Source: Desulfobacterales bacterium (lineage in GTDB: Bacteria; Desulfobacterota; Desulfobacteria; Desulfobacterales; UBA2174_A). Taken from it: a stretch of 13,711 nt of DNA. Shown piece by piece: positions 5,237 through 12,073 of the stretch (the stretch's first letter is position 1; each line of letters begins with the position of its first letter). The position numbers and the translations under genes are program-made. Where the stretch lies: contig JALOPD010000117.1 of the NCBI GenBank assembly GCA_025454075.1, positions 1-13,711 on the forward strand, in the 5' to 3' direction. Under the pieces are notes generated by a model. It made no database searches. It saw nothing but the letters and a program-made list of their open reading frames with translations, and was not told the DNA's origin.

Positions 5237-6730
5237 ATGACGGAAACGATCAAGCCCGTGAAGGACTGGAAAGAGGGTGTGGGCCGGGTCAAGATGATCA
5301 TCAACGGCGAGTGGGCTGATGCCGGCGGCAAGTGGCTGTCCGTGGAAAACCCTGCCCATAGAGGTACGGATGCGGGGCAGGTCCCCCGGGGGGGGGCGGC
5401 CGAGGTGGACCGTGCCGTTGCGGCGGCGGCCGAGGCCTTCAACTCCTGGAAGAAATCGCCGGCCCGCGAGCGCGGCAAGGCCTTGCTCAAAATCGCCGAC
5501 GCCCTGGAGGCCGAGAAGGAGGACTTCGCCCGACTCTACTCGATTGAAACCGGCAACGCCATCGCCACCCAGTCGCGCGGCGAGGCCATGCTGACGGCCG
5601 ACCTGATTCGCTACTTCGGCGGGGTGGCGAGCGAAATCAAGGGCGAGGTCATTCCTTTGGGCGAGCAGCTCTTCAGCTACACCCGCCGCGAGCCCCTGGG
5701 GGTAGTGGGCGGCATCGTGCCCTGGAACGCGCCGCTCGCCCTGAGTGCGCTCAAGATTGCCATGGCCCTCACCCCCGGCAACACGCTGGTGCTGAAGCCC
5801 TCCGTGGAAGCCCCGCTCACCGCCGTCAAGCTGGTCGAGCTCTGCAACCGCTTCCTGCCCAAGGGGGTGCTCAACGTGGTCACCGGCACCGGCTCGGAAT
5901 GCGGCCAGGCGCTGATCGACCATCCCAAGGTGGCCAAGCTCTCCTTCACAGGCTCGACCGAGGTCGGGCACAACGTCATGCGCGCCGGCGCCGAACGCAT
6001 CGTCCCCGTCTCCCTGGAGCTCGGCGGCAAGAGTCCACAGATCGTCTTCCCGGACGCCAACGACGACGCCACCGTGGCGAGCGTCATCAACGGCATGCGC
6101 TTCGTTCGGCAGGGTCAGTCCTGCACGGCCGGCTCGCGGCTGTTCCTGCACGCCTCGATCTTCGACGCCTTCCTCGAGAAGCTCGTGGCCAAGCTCAAGA
6201 CCTTCAAGATCGGTGAGCCCCTGAACGACTCGACCCAGATGGGCGCCATCGTCAACGAAAAGCAGTACAACACGGTGCTCGCCTACATCAGCGAGGGCCT
6301 CAAGCAGCCCGGGGCCAGAGCCCTCTGCGGCGGCCTGCCGCCCAAGGCGGCGCCTTTCTCGGAGGGGTATTTTGTGGAGCCCACGGTCTTCGCAGGCGTG
6401 GAAAACGACTGGCGCATCGTGCGCGAGGAGGTCTTCGGGCCCGTGCTGGTCGCCATCCCCTGGACGGAGGAAGCCGAGGCGGTCCGCATGGCCAACGACA
6501 GCCACTACGGCCTGGCGGCCTTCATCTACACCCACGACATCGCCAAGGCCCTGCGCACCGCTCACGAGATCGAGTCCGGCTTCGTGCAGGTCAACCAGGG
6601 CGGCGGCATCGTTCCCGGCCAGTCCTACGGCGGGTTCAAGGCCAGCGGCATCGGCAGGGAATGGTCCCTGGAGGGCATGCTCGACTGCTTCACGCAACGC
6701 AAGTGCGTAACCGTCAATTTGACCTACTAG
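5237..6730 (+). CDS. NAD(P)-dependent aldehyde dehydrogenase
   Basis: The 497-residue product is a full-length class-3-fold aldehyde dehydrogenase, oxidising an aldehyde to the acid with NAD(P)+ in the cytoplasm. The expected residues are present: VPWN with Asn164, LVLKPS with Lys187 for coenzyme binding, FTGSTEVG (238-244), LELGGK with general-base Glu261, GQSCTAGSR with nucleophile Cys296, and EEVFGP with Glu398. Overall it resembles the betaine-aldehyde/phenylacetaldehyde/vanillin-type branch, but substrate cannot be set from sequence alone. The start is the ATG at 5237 with AAGGAGG (5223-5229) seven bases upstream. An in-frame TTG at 5216 would place that ribosome site inside the gene and is rejected. 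Together with the downstream AOR it implies that an aldehyde is a central intermediate. A run of nine G (5388-5396) occurs in the N-terminal part, but the frame stays intact across it. Confidence 0.95.
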   Translation: MTETIKPVKDWKEGVGRVKMIINGEWADAGGKWLSVENPAHRGTDAGQVPRGGAAEVDRAVAAAAEAFNSWKKSPARERGKALLKIADALEAEKEDFARLYSIETGNAIATQSRGEAMLTADLIRYFGGVASEIKGEVIPLGEQLFSYTRREPLGVVGGIVPWNAPLALSALKIAMALTPGNTLVLKPSVEAPLTAVKLVELCNRFLPKGVLNVVTGTGSECGQALIDHPKVAKLSFTGSTEVGHNVMRAGAERIVPVSLELGGKSPQIVFPDANDDATVASVINGMRFVRQGQSCTAGSRLFLHASIFDAFLEKLVAKLKTFKIGEPLNDSTQMGAIVNEKQYNTVLAYISEGLKQPGARALCGGLPPKAAPFSEGYFVEPTVFAGVENDWRIVREEVFGPVLVAIPWTEEAEAVRMANDSHYGLAAFIYTHDIAKALRTAHEIESGFVQVNQGGGIVPGQSYGGFKASGIGREWSLEGMLDCFTQRKCVTVNLTY

Positions 6731-6756
6731 ATCCCACACGAAAGGAGGGTTCATGC

Positions 6757-7269
6757 ATGAGCAGTGCCCCCGTTAAATCCGACCCCCGGTTCTTCGAAAA
6801 GGTCGACCTCTCCGAGGTCATCCTCACCCGGTTCCACCCCGGCGACGATCTCTTCCCCACCCTCGTCAAAACCGTCAAGGACCAGGGGTGGGAACGCGCA
6901 GTGGTGCTCTCCGGGATCGGCAGCCTCGAGGATGTCGTCTTCGTAGCACCCAAGCCGGCGTTCACGATCCCGGTGAAGCCGGCGGAGAACCTCAACAAGA
7001 TCGAAATGAAAGGCCCCTTCGAGCTCATGAGCATCGAGGGCAACATCGTGCCGCTGGTGGGCGAGTTCGGCGCCATGAAACACGGCGACCCGGTGTTGCA
7101 CGTCCATTGCCTGTTGTCCCACGGCTCGGGGGAGTTGACCGGCGGTCACATGATCGCCGCCAAGGTGTTCACCACCACCGAGATCTTCATCGCCAATGTG
7201 AAGCAGTCCAACGTCAAGAAGAAACAGAGTGATGTCACCGGGCTGCTGGAGTTCCGCAACGACCTGTAA
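6757..7269 (+). CDS. PPC/DUF296 domain protein
   Basis: The 170-residue product matches the PPC (DUF296) fold: a VVLSGIGSLEDVVFV strand-loop-strand (49-63), FELMSIEGNI (88-97), VLHVHCLLS (113-121) and LTGGHMIAAKVFTTTEIFI (127-145), with the GGH motif and the H-x-H pair that may bind metal. In plants this domain sits beside AT-hooks in DNA-binding proteins. Bacterial stand-alone forms are trimeric proteins of mostly unknown role. No AT-hook is present here, but the C-terminus is lysine-rich (KQSNVKKKQ). Its place inside a catabolic operon, 26 bases after the aldehyde dehydrogenase, suggests a metabolic or regulatory accessory role. ATG 6757 is chosen for AAAGGAGGG (6741-6749) at ideal spacing. 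An ATG at 6753 is in another frame. Confidence 0.85.
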   Translation: MSSAPVKSDPRFFEKVDLSEVILTRFHPGDDLFPTLVKTVKDQGWERAVVLSGIGSLEDVVFVAPKPAFTIPVKPAENLNKIEMKGPFELMSIEGNIVPLVGEFGAMKHGDPVLHVHCLLSHGSGELTGGHMIAAKVFTTTEIFIANVKQSNVKKKQSDVTGLLEFRNDL

Positions 7270-7326
7270 CGGCCAGTGACGCTGAGGTCCAAAACGCTCC
7301 ATCATCCACCAAGTGAGGAGGCAACC

Positions 7327-8589
7327 ATGAAATGCAATGGATTGAGACCAATGGCGCTGGCGGCCCTGCTGTTGGCGGCCTTGGCCCTCGCCGGTCCGGC
7401 CGTCGCGGCCGACACGGTGAAGATCGGAGTCATGTTCTCCACGACGGGGGCGGGTGCGGTCATCGGAGTCGGCCAGATGGAGGGCGCCAAGATGGCCATT
7501 GAGGAGATCAACAAGGCCGGGGGCGCCTCCATCGGCGGGAAGAAGATGAAAGTGGAGGGTGTCTTCCGCGACGATGAGACCAACCCCCAGGTCGCGGTGG
7601 GCCGTTTCAAGGAAATCGTGAAAGACCAGGGTGCGACCGCACTGGTCGGCGGCACCTTCGGCAACGTGTCTATGGCGCTGAACGAAGAGGCCAAGAAGTC
7701 CGGCACCTTTTTCATGGCCACCAACGGTGTCCCGGAGGGATTTTTCAAAAAGGACGTCAAAGCCCCGAACGCGCTCTGCATCGTTGCGGCATCGGAGTGG
7801 GCCGGCCGCGGCGCCGCCGCCTACATGGCCGACCAGATGAAGGCCAAGCGAATCGCCTGCTTCATGCCGGACTACGCCATCGGGAAAGGAACGATGAAGG
7901 GGTTCGAGGAAGTCATCAAGGAGCGGCCGGGGGTTGAGTACACCGCGATCTGGCACCCGGTCCAGAGCCCAGACATGACGAGCTACCTCATCAAGGCCCT
8001 CGAATACAACCCCAACGTGATTTTCGTGGGCTCCTGGGGCGGTGACGCGGTCAACGCCCTGAAACAGGCGCTGGAGACCGGTGCGGCGAAAAAGGCCCCG
8101 CTGTTCCACTTCTGGCTGATGAACGCCTTTGCCACCGGCATTCCGGCCAACGCCATGCAGGGTGTGAAGGGGCAGATGTTCTGGTACCACGACATGCGCG
8201 GGTTCAAGGACGCCGAAGTGGTCGCTGCGTCGGAGGAATTCGTGAAAAAATGGATGGCCGGCCGCTCCGAGCCGCCGGATCCTTACGCGATGAGCACCTA
8301 CTACGGCGTCATGGAAACGGTGCGCGCGATGGAGCTCGCCAAGTCCACGGACCCGAACAAAATGATGGCTGCCCTCATGGCTAACCCCGACTGGAAAGGC
8401 GCCAAGGGGCAGGCCAAATGGCGCAAGGACGGTGCCTGCATCTACAAGTACTCCACCTGGATCGTGGAGGGCAAGGGCGAGGCCGAGCGCAAGCAAGACC
8501 GCTACCCTGGCAAGTTCGACTTCGCGAAGATCGTCGACGTGTACGCGGGGGATGCCTTTGTGCCGCCGTTGAGCGCACTGGGGTATTAG
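7327..8589 (+). CDS. Liv/HAAT ABC transporter periplasmic substrate-binding protein
   Basis: A 420-residue type I periplasmic binding protein of the Peripla_BP_6/LivJ-LivK kind. Residues 1-27 form a signal peptide (MKCNGLRPM, a hydrophobic core, then PAVA before ADTVKIG), so the mature protein is exported; there is no lipobox at the cleavage site. The mature start VKIGVMFSTTGAGAVIG and the FRDDETNPQVAVGRFKEIV stretch are typical of the ligand-binding lobe of amino-acid, amide and aromatic-acid receptors. Length is on the long side of the family (usually 370-400). It would hand its ligand to the four LivGFMH products encoded next. Leucine-type binding is not assured, since this family also binds aromatics, urea and short carboxylates. 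The ATG has GAGGAGG (7315-7321) five bases upstream. A strong hairpin follows the stop codon. Confidence 0.92.
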   Translation: MKCNGLRPMALAALLLAALALAGPAVAADTVKIGVMFSTTGAGAVIGVGQMEGAKMAIEEINKAGGASIGGKKMKVEGVFRDDETNPQVAVGRFKEIVKDQGATALVGGTFGNVSMALNEEAKKSGTFFMATNGVPEGFFKKDVKAPNALCIVAASEWAGRGAAAYMADQMKAKRIACFMPDYAIGKGTMKGFEEVIKERPGVEYTAIWHPVQSPDMTSYLIKALEYNPNVIFVGSWGGDAVNALKQALETGAAKKAPLFHFWLMNAFATGIPANAMQGVKGQMFWYHDMRGFKDAEVVAASEEFVKKWMAGRSEPPDPYAMSTYYGVMETVRAMELAKSTDPNKMMAALMANPDWKGAKGQAKWRKDGACIYKYSTWIVEGKGEAERKQDRYPGKFDFAKIVDVYAGDAFVPPLSALGY

Positions 8590-8602
8590 CCGCACGTTCC
8601 GG

Positions 8603-8637
8603 CTGCGGCCGGCGGCGTCGCCCGTCGCCGGCCGCAG
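8603..8637 (+). promoter_or_regulatory. Strong GC-rich hairpin between binding-protein gene and livG
   Basis: CTGCGGCCGGCG (8603-8614) and CGCCGGCCGCAG (8626-8637) are perfect inverted complements of 12 bp. The inner bases G8615-C8617 and C8623-T8625 add three more pairs (one G-U), leaving a 5-base loop. No T-run follows. By analogy with other binding-protein operons, such a structure can protect the upstream mRNA from 3' exonucleases or partly attenuate transcription, giving more binding protein than membrane components. The 114-base gap around it has no other visible signal. Confidence 0.65.
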
Positions 8638-8703
8638 GTCCGCCCTGCCACGCTGCTCCGGGCAGGTTCGTGGTCCACTCTCCCACAACGGGGCTTGCCG
8701 CCG

Positions 8704-9468
8704 ATGACCGAGCTGATCGCCACCCGCGGTCTCACCAAGCGCTTCGATGGGTTGACCGCCGTCAACCAGGTGGACTTTCGCGTCCGCGAAGGACAGACCT
8801 CCGGGATCATCGGCCCCAACGGATCCGGCAAGACGACCCTGTTCAACCTGTTGTCGGGATATTTCCCACCCACCGACGGCACGATCGCCTTCCGGGGCCG
8901 GCCGATCACGCTCGCACCGCCTTACGAACGGGTCGCGCTCGGACTCGGCCGCACCTTTCAGCTCGTGTCGGTCTTCACCTCGCTGACCGTCTGGGAAAAC
9001 CTGGTCCTGGCGAGCCTGAGGTTCCAGAAGAGCGCGGCCGCACCGCGCCGCTTCTTCTTCCGCTCCGCACGCCACGCCACAACGCTCGCCGACTGCGAGC
9101 AAGCACTCGCGGTGGTGGGCCTCAGCGACAAGGCCGCCTCGGCCGTTTCGGAGCTCTCCTACGGCGACAAGCGCATGCTCGAGATCGGCATCGTTCTCGC
9201 GCTGAAACCCAGGCTTCTCCTGCTGGACGAGCCGCTCGCCGGGTTGAGCGACCACGAGATCGCCCAGGTGGTGGAGACGATCGATGACATCCGAGGCCGC
9301 CTCACGGTGGTGATCATCGAGCACAAGATCTCCAAAATCGTCGGCCTCGTGGAACGTCTGAGCGTCATGAACGAGGGTCGCCTCATCTGCGAGGGCACCC
9401 CGGACCAGGTCCTGTCCGACCCGGTCGTCCGGGAATGTTACTGGGGCAAGGAGGGCGCGTCGTGTTAG
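8704..9468 (+). CDS. livG: Liv/HAAT ABC transporter ATP-binding protein LivG
   Basis: A 254-residue ABC ATPase with Walker A GPNGSGKTT (37-45), Q-loop in GRTFQL (82-87), signature LSYGDKR (151-157), Walker B LLLLDEPLAGLS (171-182) and H-loop IEHKIS with His207. The LSYGxxR signature form and the long insertion between Q-loop and signature are typical of LivG/BraF rather than LivF. It powers import through LivM-LivH on the cytoplasmic side. ATG 8704 is chosen by homology (MTELIATRGLTKRF), although no clear ribosome site precedes it. An in-frame TTG at 8695 with GGGG a few bases upstream is an alternative. The end overlaps livF by 7 bases. Confidence 0.92.
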   Translation: MTELIATRGLTKRFDGLTAVNQVDFRVREGQTSGIIGPNGSGKTTLFNLLSGYFPPTDGTIAFRGRPITLAPPYERVALGLGRTFQLVSVFTSLTVWENLVLASLRFQKSAAAPRRFFFRSARHATTLADCEQALAVVGLSDKAASAVSELSYGDKRMLEIGIVLALKPRLLLLDEPLAGLSDHEIAQVVETIDDIRGRLTVVIIEHKISKIVGLVERLSVMNEGRLICEGTPDQVLSDPVVRECYWGKEGASC

Positions 9469-10151
9469 AAGTCCGCCGAATGGACGTCGCCTACGGCCAC
9501 GCCCGGGTGTTGCACGACGTCGAGCTGAGGCTTTCGCCGGGAGAGATGGTCTTTATCGTCGGGCGCAACGGCGCCGGCAAGACGACCCTGCTCAAGACCA
9601 TCGCCGGCCTGCTGAAGCCGCTCCAGGGAGAGATTCGCTTCAACGACCGGCCGGTGGCCGGCCTGAAGCCCGAAGCGCTCGCCCGCAGCGGCTTCCGCTT
9701 TGTCGCCCAGGACAAGCGGGTCTTCAGCTCCCTGTCGGTGCGCTCGAACATCGAGCTCGCCGCACACGGCGCCGGAGAGCCCGTTGAAGAGGCCTGGCGC
9801 AAGGCGGTCGAGATCTACCCGAAGCTCGATGAGTTCCGGGCGCTCCCCGCCGGCCGGCTCTCCGGCGGTCAGAGAGAGATCCTGCTGATCGGCCGGGCTC
9901 TCGTCGGCAACCCGCGCGTGCTGCTGATCGACGAGCCCACCGAAGGTCTCGCCGCCGTCGTGATCGAAGACATTTTTCGGATTCTCCAGCGCATGCGCCA
10001 GACGGTGGCCAGCATCATCGTCGAGCAGAACCTCTCGATCGTCAGACGCCTGGCAGACCGGATCTACGTCATGAAAGAGGGCCGGGTCGTCCGGGAGATC
10101 GCCGACAAGAAAGAGATCGCGGATTCCGCCCAACTGGAGTGCTACCTGTGA
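9462..10151 (+). CDS. livF: Liv/HAAT ABC transporter ATP-binding protein LivF
   Basis: A 229-residue ABC ATPase with Walker A GRNGAGKTT (34-42), Q-loop VAQDKRVF (81-88), canonical signature LSGGQ (133-137) and Walker B LLIDEPTEGL (154-163). The H-loop reads VEQN, lacking the usual His, as is common for LivF. It pairs with LivG as the second ATPase of the importer. The start is GTG 9462, which overlaps the livG stop by 7 bases and has AAGGAGGG (9448-9455) six bases upstream. This arrangement indicates translational coupling. Upstream in-frame codons would place the ribosome site inside the gene. Length fits the family (about 230-240). Confidence 0.92.
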   Translation: MLEVRRMDVAYGHARVLHDVELRLSPGEMVFIVGRNGAGKTTLLKTIAGLLKPLQGEIRFNDRPVAGLKPEALARSGFRFVAQDKRVFSSLSVRSNIELAAHGAGEPVEEAWRKAVEIYPKLDEFRALPAGRLSGGQREILLIGRALVGNPRVLLIDEPTEGLAAVVIEDIFRILQRMRQTVASIIVEQNLSIVRRLADRIYVMKEGRVVREIADKKEIADSAQLECYL

Positions 10152-11170
10152 ACGCCGACGCCTCCACCTCACCGAACGTCCGCCCCGCCTCGGCCTGGGG
10201 GTTCGCGAGCGAGCTGGGGTTCATCGCCGCCGGGCTGATCGTGCTGTCGCTGGTCATCAAGGTTCACTGGCTGACCGATTTCATGATCTTCTTCATCCTG
10301 GTGCTGAGCTTCGACCTGCTCTACGGGTTCATGGGGCATCTCAGCTTCGGCCACATGCTCTACTTCGGAGCGGGGGCGTATGGCGCTGCAATATGGCTGG
10401 TCCACGGCAGCCGGGACCCGCTGACCGCGCTGGCGGCGGGGATCCTTGCCGCGGCCCTGCTCGCGACCGTCCTGGGCCTGATCGTGATCCGCACCCACGG
10501 GGCCTCGTTCGCCCTGATCAACATGGCCTTCAACGAAATCGGCCACTTCGCGGTCCAGTCCCCCTTGTCCGGAATCACCCACGGCGAGGACGGCATGAGC
10601 TGCTCCGCGGGGACGCTTTTCGGTGCGGTCAACCTCTACCACGACGGTGCGGCGTTTGCCGTGGTGGCGGTAGCGCTGATCGCGACCTTCGCCCTGTTGC
10701 GGCTGCTGACGGCCTCGCCCTACGGGGTGCTGATCCGCTCCATCAGGGAGAACGAACGACGCGTGGCGTTTCTCGGCTACAACACTCGCCGTTACAAGTG
10801 GATCACGTTCGTCATCGCCGCATGCATCGCCGCTCTCTCCGGCGGACTGTTCACGCTGGTGCAGGGGTTTGTCAGCCCTCGGGTGATCAGCCCCTTCGGC
10901 AACGTGGATGTCATTTTCGCCGTGCTGATCGGCGGGGCCGGCACGCTGTATGGCGCCCTGATCGGCGGCACCGTATTCATGCTCATCAAGAATTTTCTCC
11001 CGGTGCTGATCCCGGAGCTCGCCAGGCTGGTGAACCTGAAGCTGCCGCAATGGGAGATGTGGCTGGGAATCGTGCTGCTGGTCATCGTGTTCTCCGTCCG
11101 CAGGGGCATCGTCGGAACGGTGCGGGCAAAGTGGCACCGGCGCCGTCGGGCCGGGAGGTTCGCATCATGA
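10148..11170 (+). CDS. livM: Liv/HAAT ABC transporter permease LivM
   Basis: A 340-residue polytopic inner-membrane protein with several hydrophobic helices (for example 24-38, 46-60, 92-114, 168-186, 218-238, 255-282 and 304-317). LSFDLLYGFMGHLSFGHMLYFGAGAY (53-78) and the cytoplasmic coupling loop LIRSIRENERRVAFLGYN (195-212) are typical of LivM, as is the GGAGTLYGALIGG segment (262-274). It forms the translocation path with LivH. The start is GTG 10148, overlapping the livF TGA as GTGA, with GGAG (10136-10139) eight bases upstream. The C-terminus ends in an Arg/Lys-rich stretch. Its position before livH is the reverse of the common livH-livM order. Confidence 0.92.
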   Translation: MNADASTSPNVRPASAWGFASELGFIAAGLIVLSLVIKVHWLTDFMIFFILVLSFDLLYGFMGHLSFGHMLYFGAGAYGAAIWLVHGSRDPLTALAAGILAAALLATVLGLIVIRTHGASFALINMAFNEIGHFAVQSPLSGITHGEDGMSCSAGTLFGAVNLYHDGAAFAVVAVALIATFALLRLLTASPYGVLIRSIRENERRVAFLGYNTRRYKWITFVIAACIAALSGGLFTLVQGFVSPRVISPFGNVDVIFAVLIGGAGTLYGALIGGTVFMLIKNFLPVLIPELARLVNLKLPQWEMWLGIVLLVIVFSVRRGIVGTVRAKWHRRRRAGRFAS

Positions 11171-12003
11171 TCCAGACCGTCATCTACGGCTTCACCATCG
11201 GCGCGATCCTCTACTTCTTCTCGATCGGCCTGTCGCTGACCTTCGGCACCATGCACATCATCAACTTCGCCCACGGCATGGTCTACGCTCTGGGAGTTTA
11301 CCTCTTCATCACCCTGATGAAGCCGCTCGGCGACTCGTTTCTGCTGTCGCTGATCGTGAGCCTGGCAGCCATGCTCCCGGTCGGCTACCTCGTCGAGCGG
11401 TTCGTCATCCGACGGCTCTACGGCGAGAGCCTGGACTACGCGATCATCGCCACCTACGGGGTGCTGCTGATCGGTACCGACCTGATCAAGCTGATCTGGG
11501 GCACCACGCCCTATCCGGTGAGCGACCCGGTGGGGATGTCCGTGGCGCTGGCCGGGATGGACCTGCCGGTCTACCGCATCCTGATCGTGGTGTCCGCGGT
11601 GGTGCTGTACCTGGCCCTCCGCCTGTTTTTCAAACGATCCATCATCGGCCGCGTCGTCACCGCGGCGCTGGAGGACAGCGACGGCGTGCGCTGCCTGGGG
11701 CTGGATGTCAACCGGTATTTCAGCATCGTGTTCGTCATCGGCAGCGCTCTGGCGGTATTGGGCGGCATCCTGTATGCCCCGATTTCGACTGCCGAGCCCT
11801 ACATGGGCTTCCACATCCTGCTGCTGGCCTTCGCGGTGGTGATCGTCGGCGGCATGGGCAATTTGAACGGCACCTTCGTCGCCGCCATGGTGCTCGGCAT
11901 GGTGATGGCCGTCACCGGCCGGTTCTGGTCCCAAGCCTCCAACGCCGTGGTCTTTTTCGTCATGGCGCTCGTGATCATCTTCCGGCCGGCGGAAGCCGAA
12001 TAA
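11167..12003 (+). CDS. livH: Liv/HAAT ABC transporter permease LivH
   Basis: A 278-residue polytopic inner-membrane protein. The N-terminal GLSLTFGTMHIINFAHGMVYALGVY (21-45), the coupling loop around GRVVTAALEDSDGVRCLGLDVNRYF and the C-terminal FAVVIVGGMGNLNGTFVAA are hallmark LivH/BraD segments. It is the second permease half, paired with LivM. The ATG at 11167 overlaps the livM stop as ATGA, and GGGAGG (11153-11158) lies eight bases upstream. The coupling-loop sequence ALEDSDGVRCLG departs from the usual DxxxAxLxGI form, which may reflect a distinct subfamily. It is followed by a 70-base gap before the AOR gene. Confidence 0.92.
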   Translation: MIQTVIYGFTIGAILYFFSIGLSLTFGTMHIINFAHGMVYALGVYLFITLMKPLGDSFLLSLIVSLAAMLPVGYLVERFVIRRLYGESLDYAIIATYGVLLIGTDLIKLIWGTTPYPVSDPVGMSVALAGMDLPVYRILIVVSAVVLYLALRLFFKRSIIGRVVTAALEDSDGVRCLGLDVNRYFSIVFVIGSALAVLGGILYAPISTAEPYMGFHILLLAFAVVIVGGMGNLNGTFVAAMVLGMVMAVTGRFWSQASNAVVFFVMALVIIFRPAEAE

Positions 12004-12010
12004 ACGGAAC

Positions 12011-12037
12011 CCGGGGCTGCCCGGCGGCACCGGTTTT
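12011..12037 (+). terminator. Weak hairpin and T4 between livH and the AOR gene
   Basis: CCGGG (12011-12015) and CCCGG (12020-12024) can form a 5-bp stem with a GCTG loop, and CCGG (12030-12033) just before TTTT (12034-12037) offers a competing pairing with CCGG at 12021-12024. The structure is short. It may give partial attenuation, but read-through into the AOR gene is expected. Confidence 0.2.
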
Positions 12038-12073
12038 AACAATTCCCAAACCGCATCAGGGAGGGCTGTGGAC

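Noticed and set aside
5210..6754. 514-codon open frame on the - strand
   Set aside because: Exactly antisense to the aldehyde dehydrogenase, which has all catalytic residues.
6751..9324. 857-codon open frame on the - strand
   Set aside because: It lies opposite the PPC, binding-protein and LivG genes, all with strong family motifs. Its translation is His/Val/Gly/Asp-rich without domain motifs, a typical GC-rich shadow.
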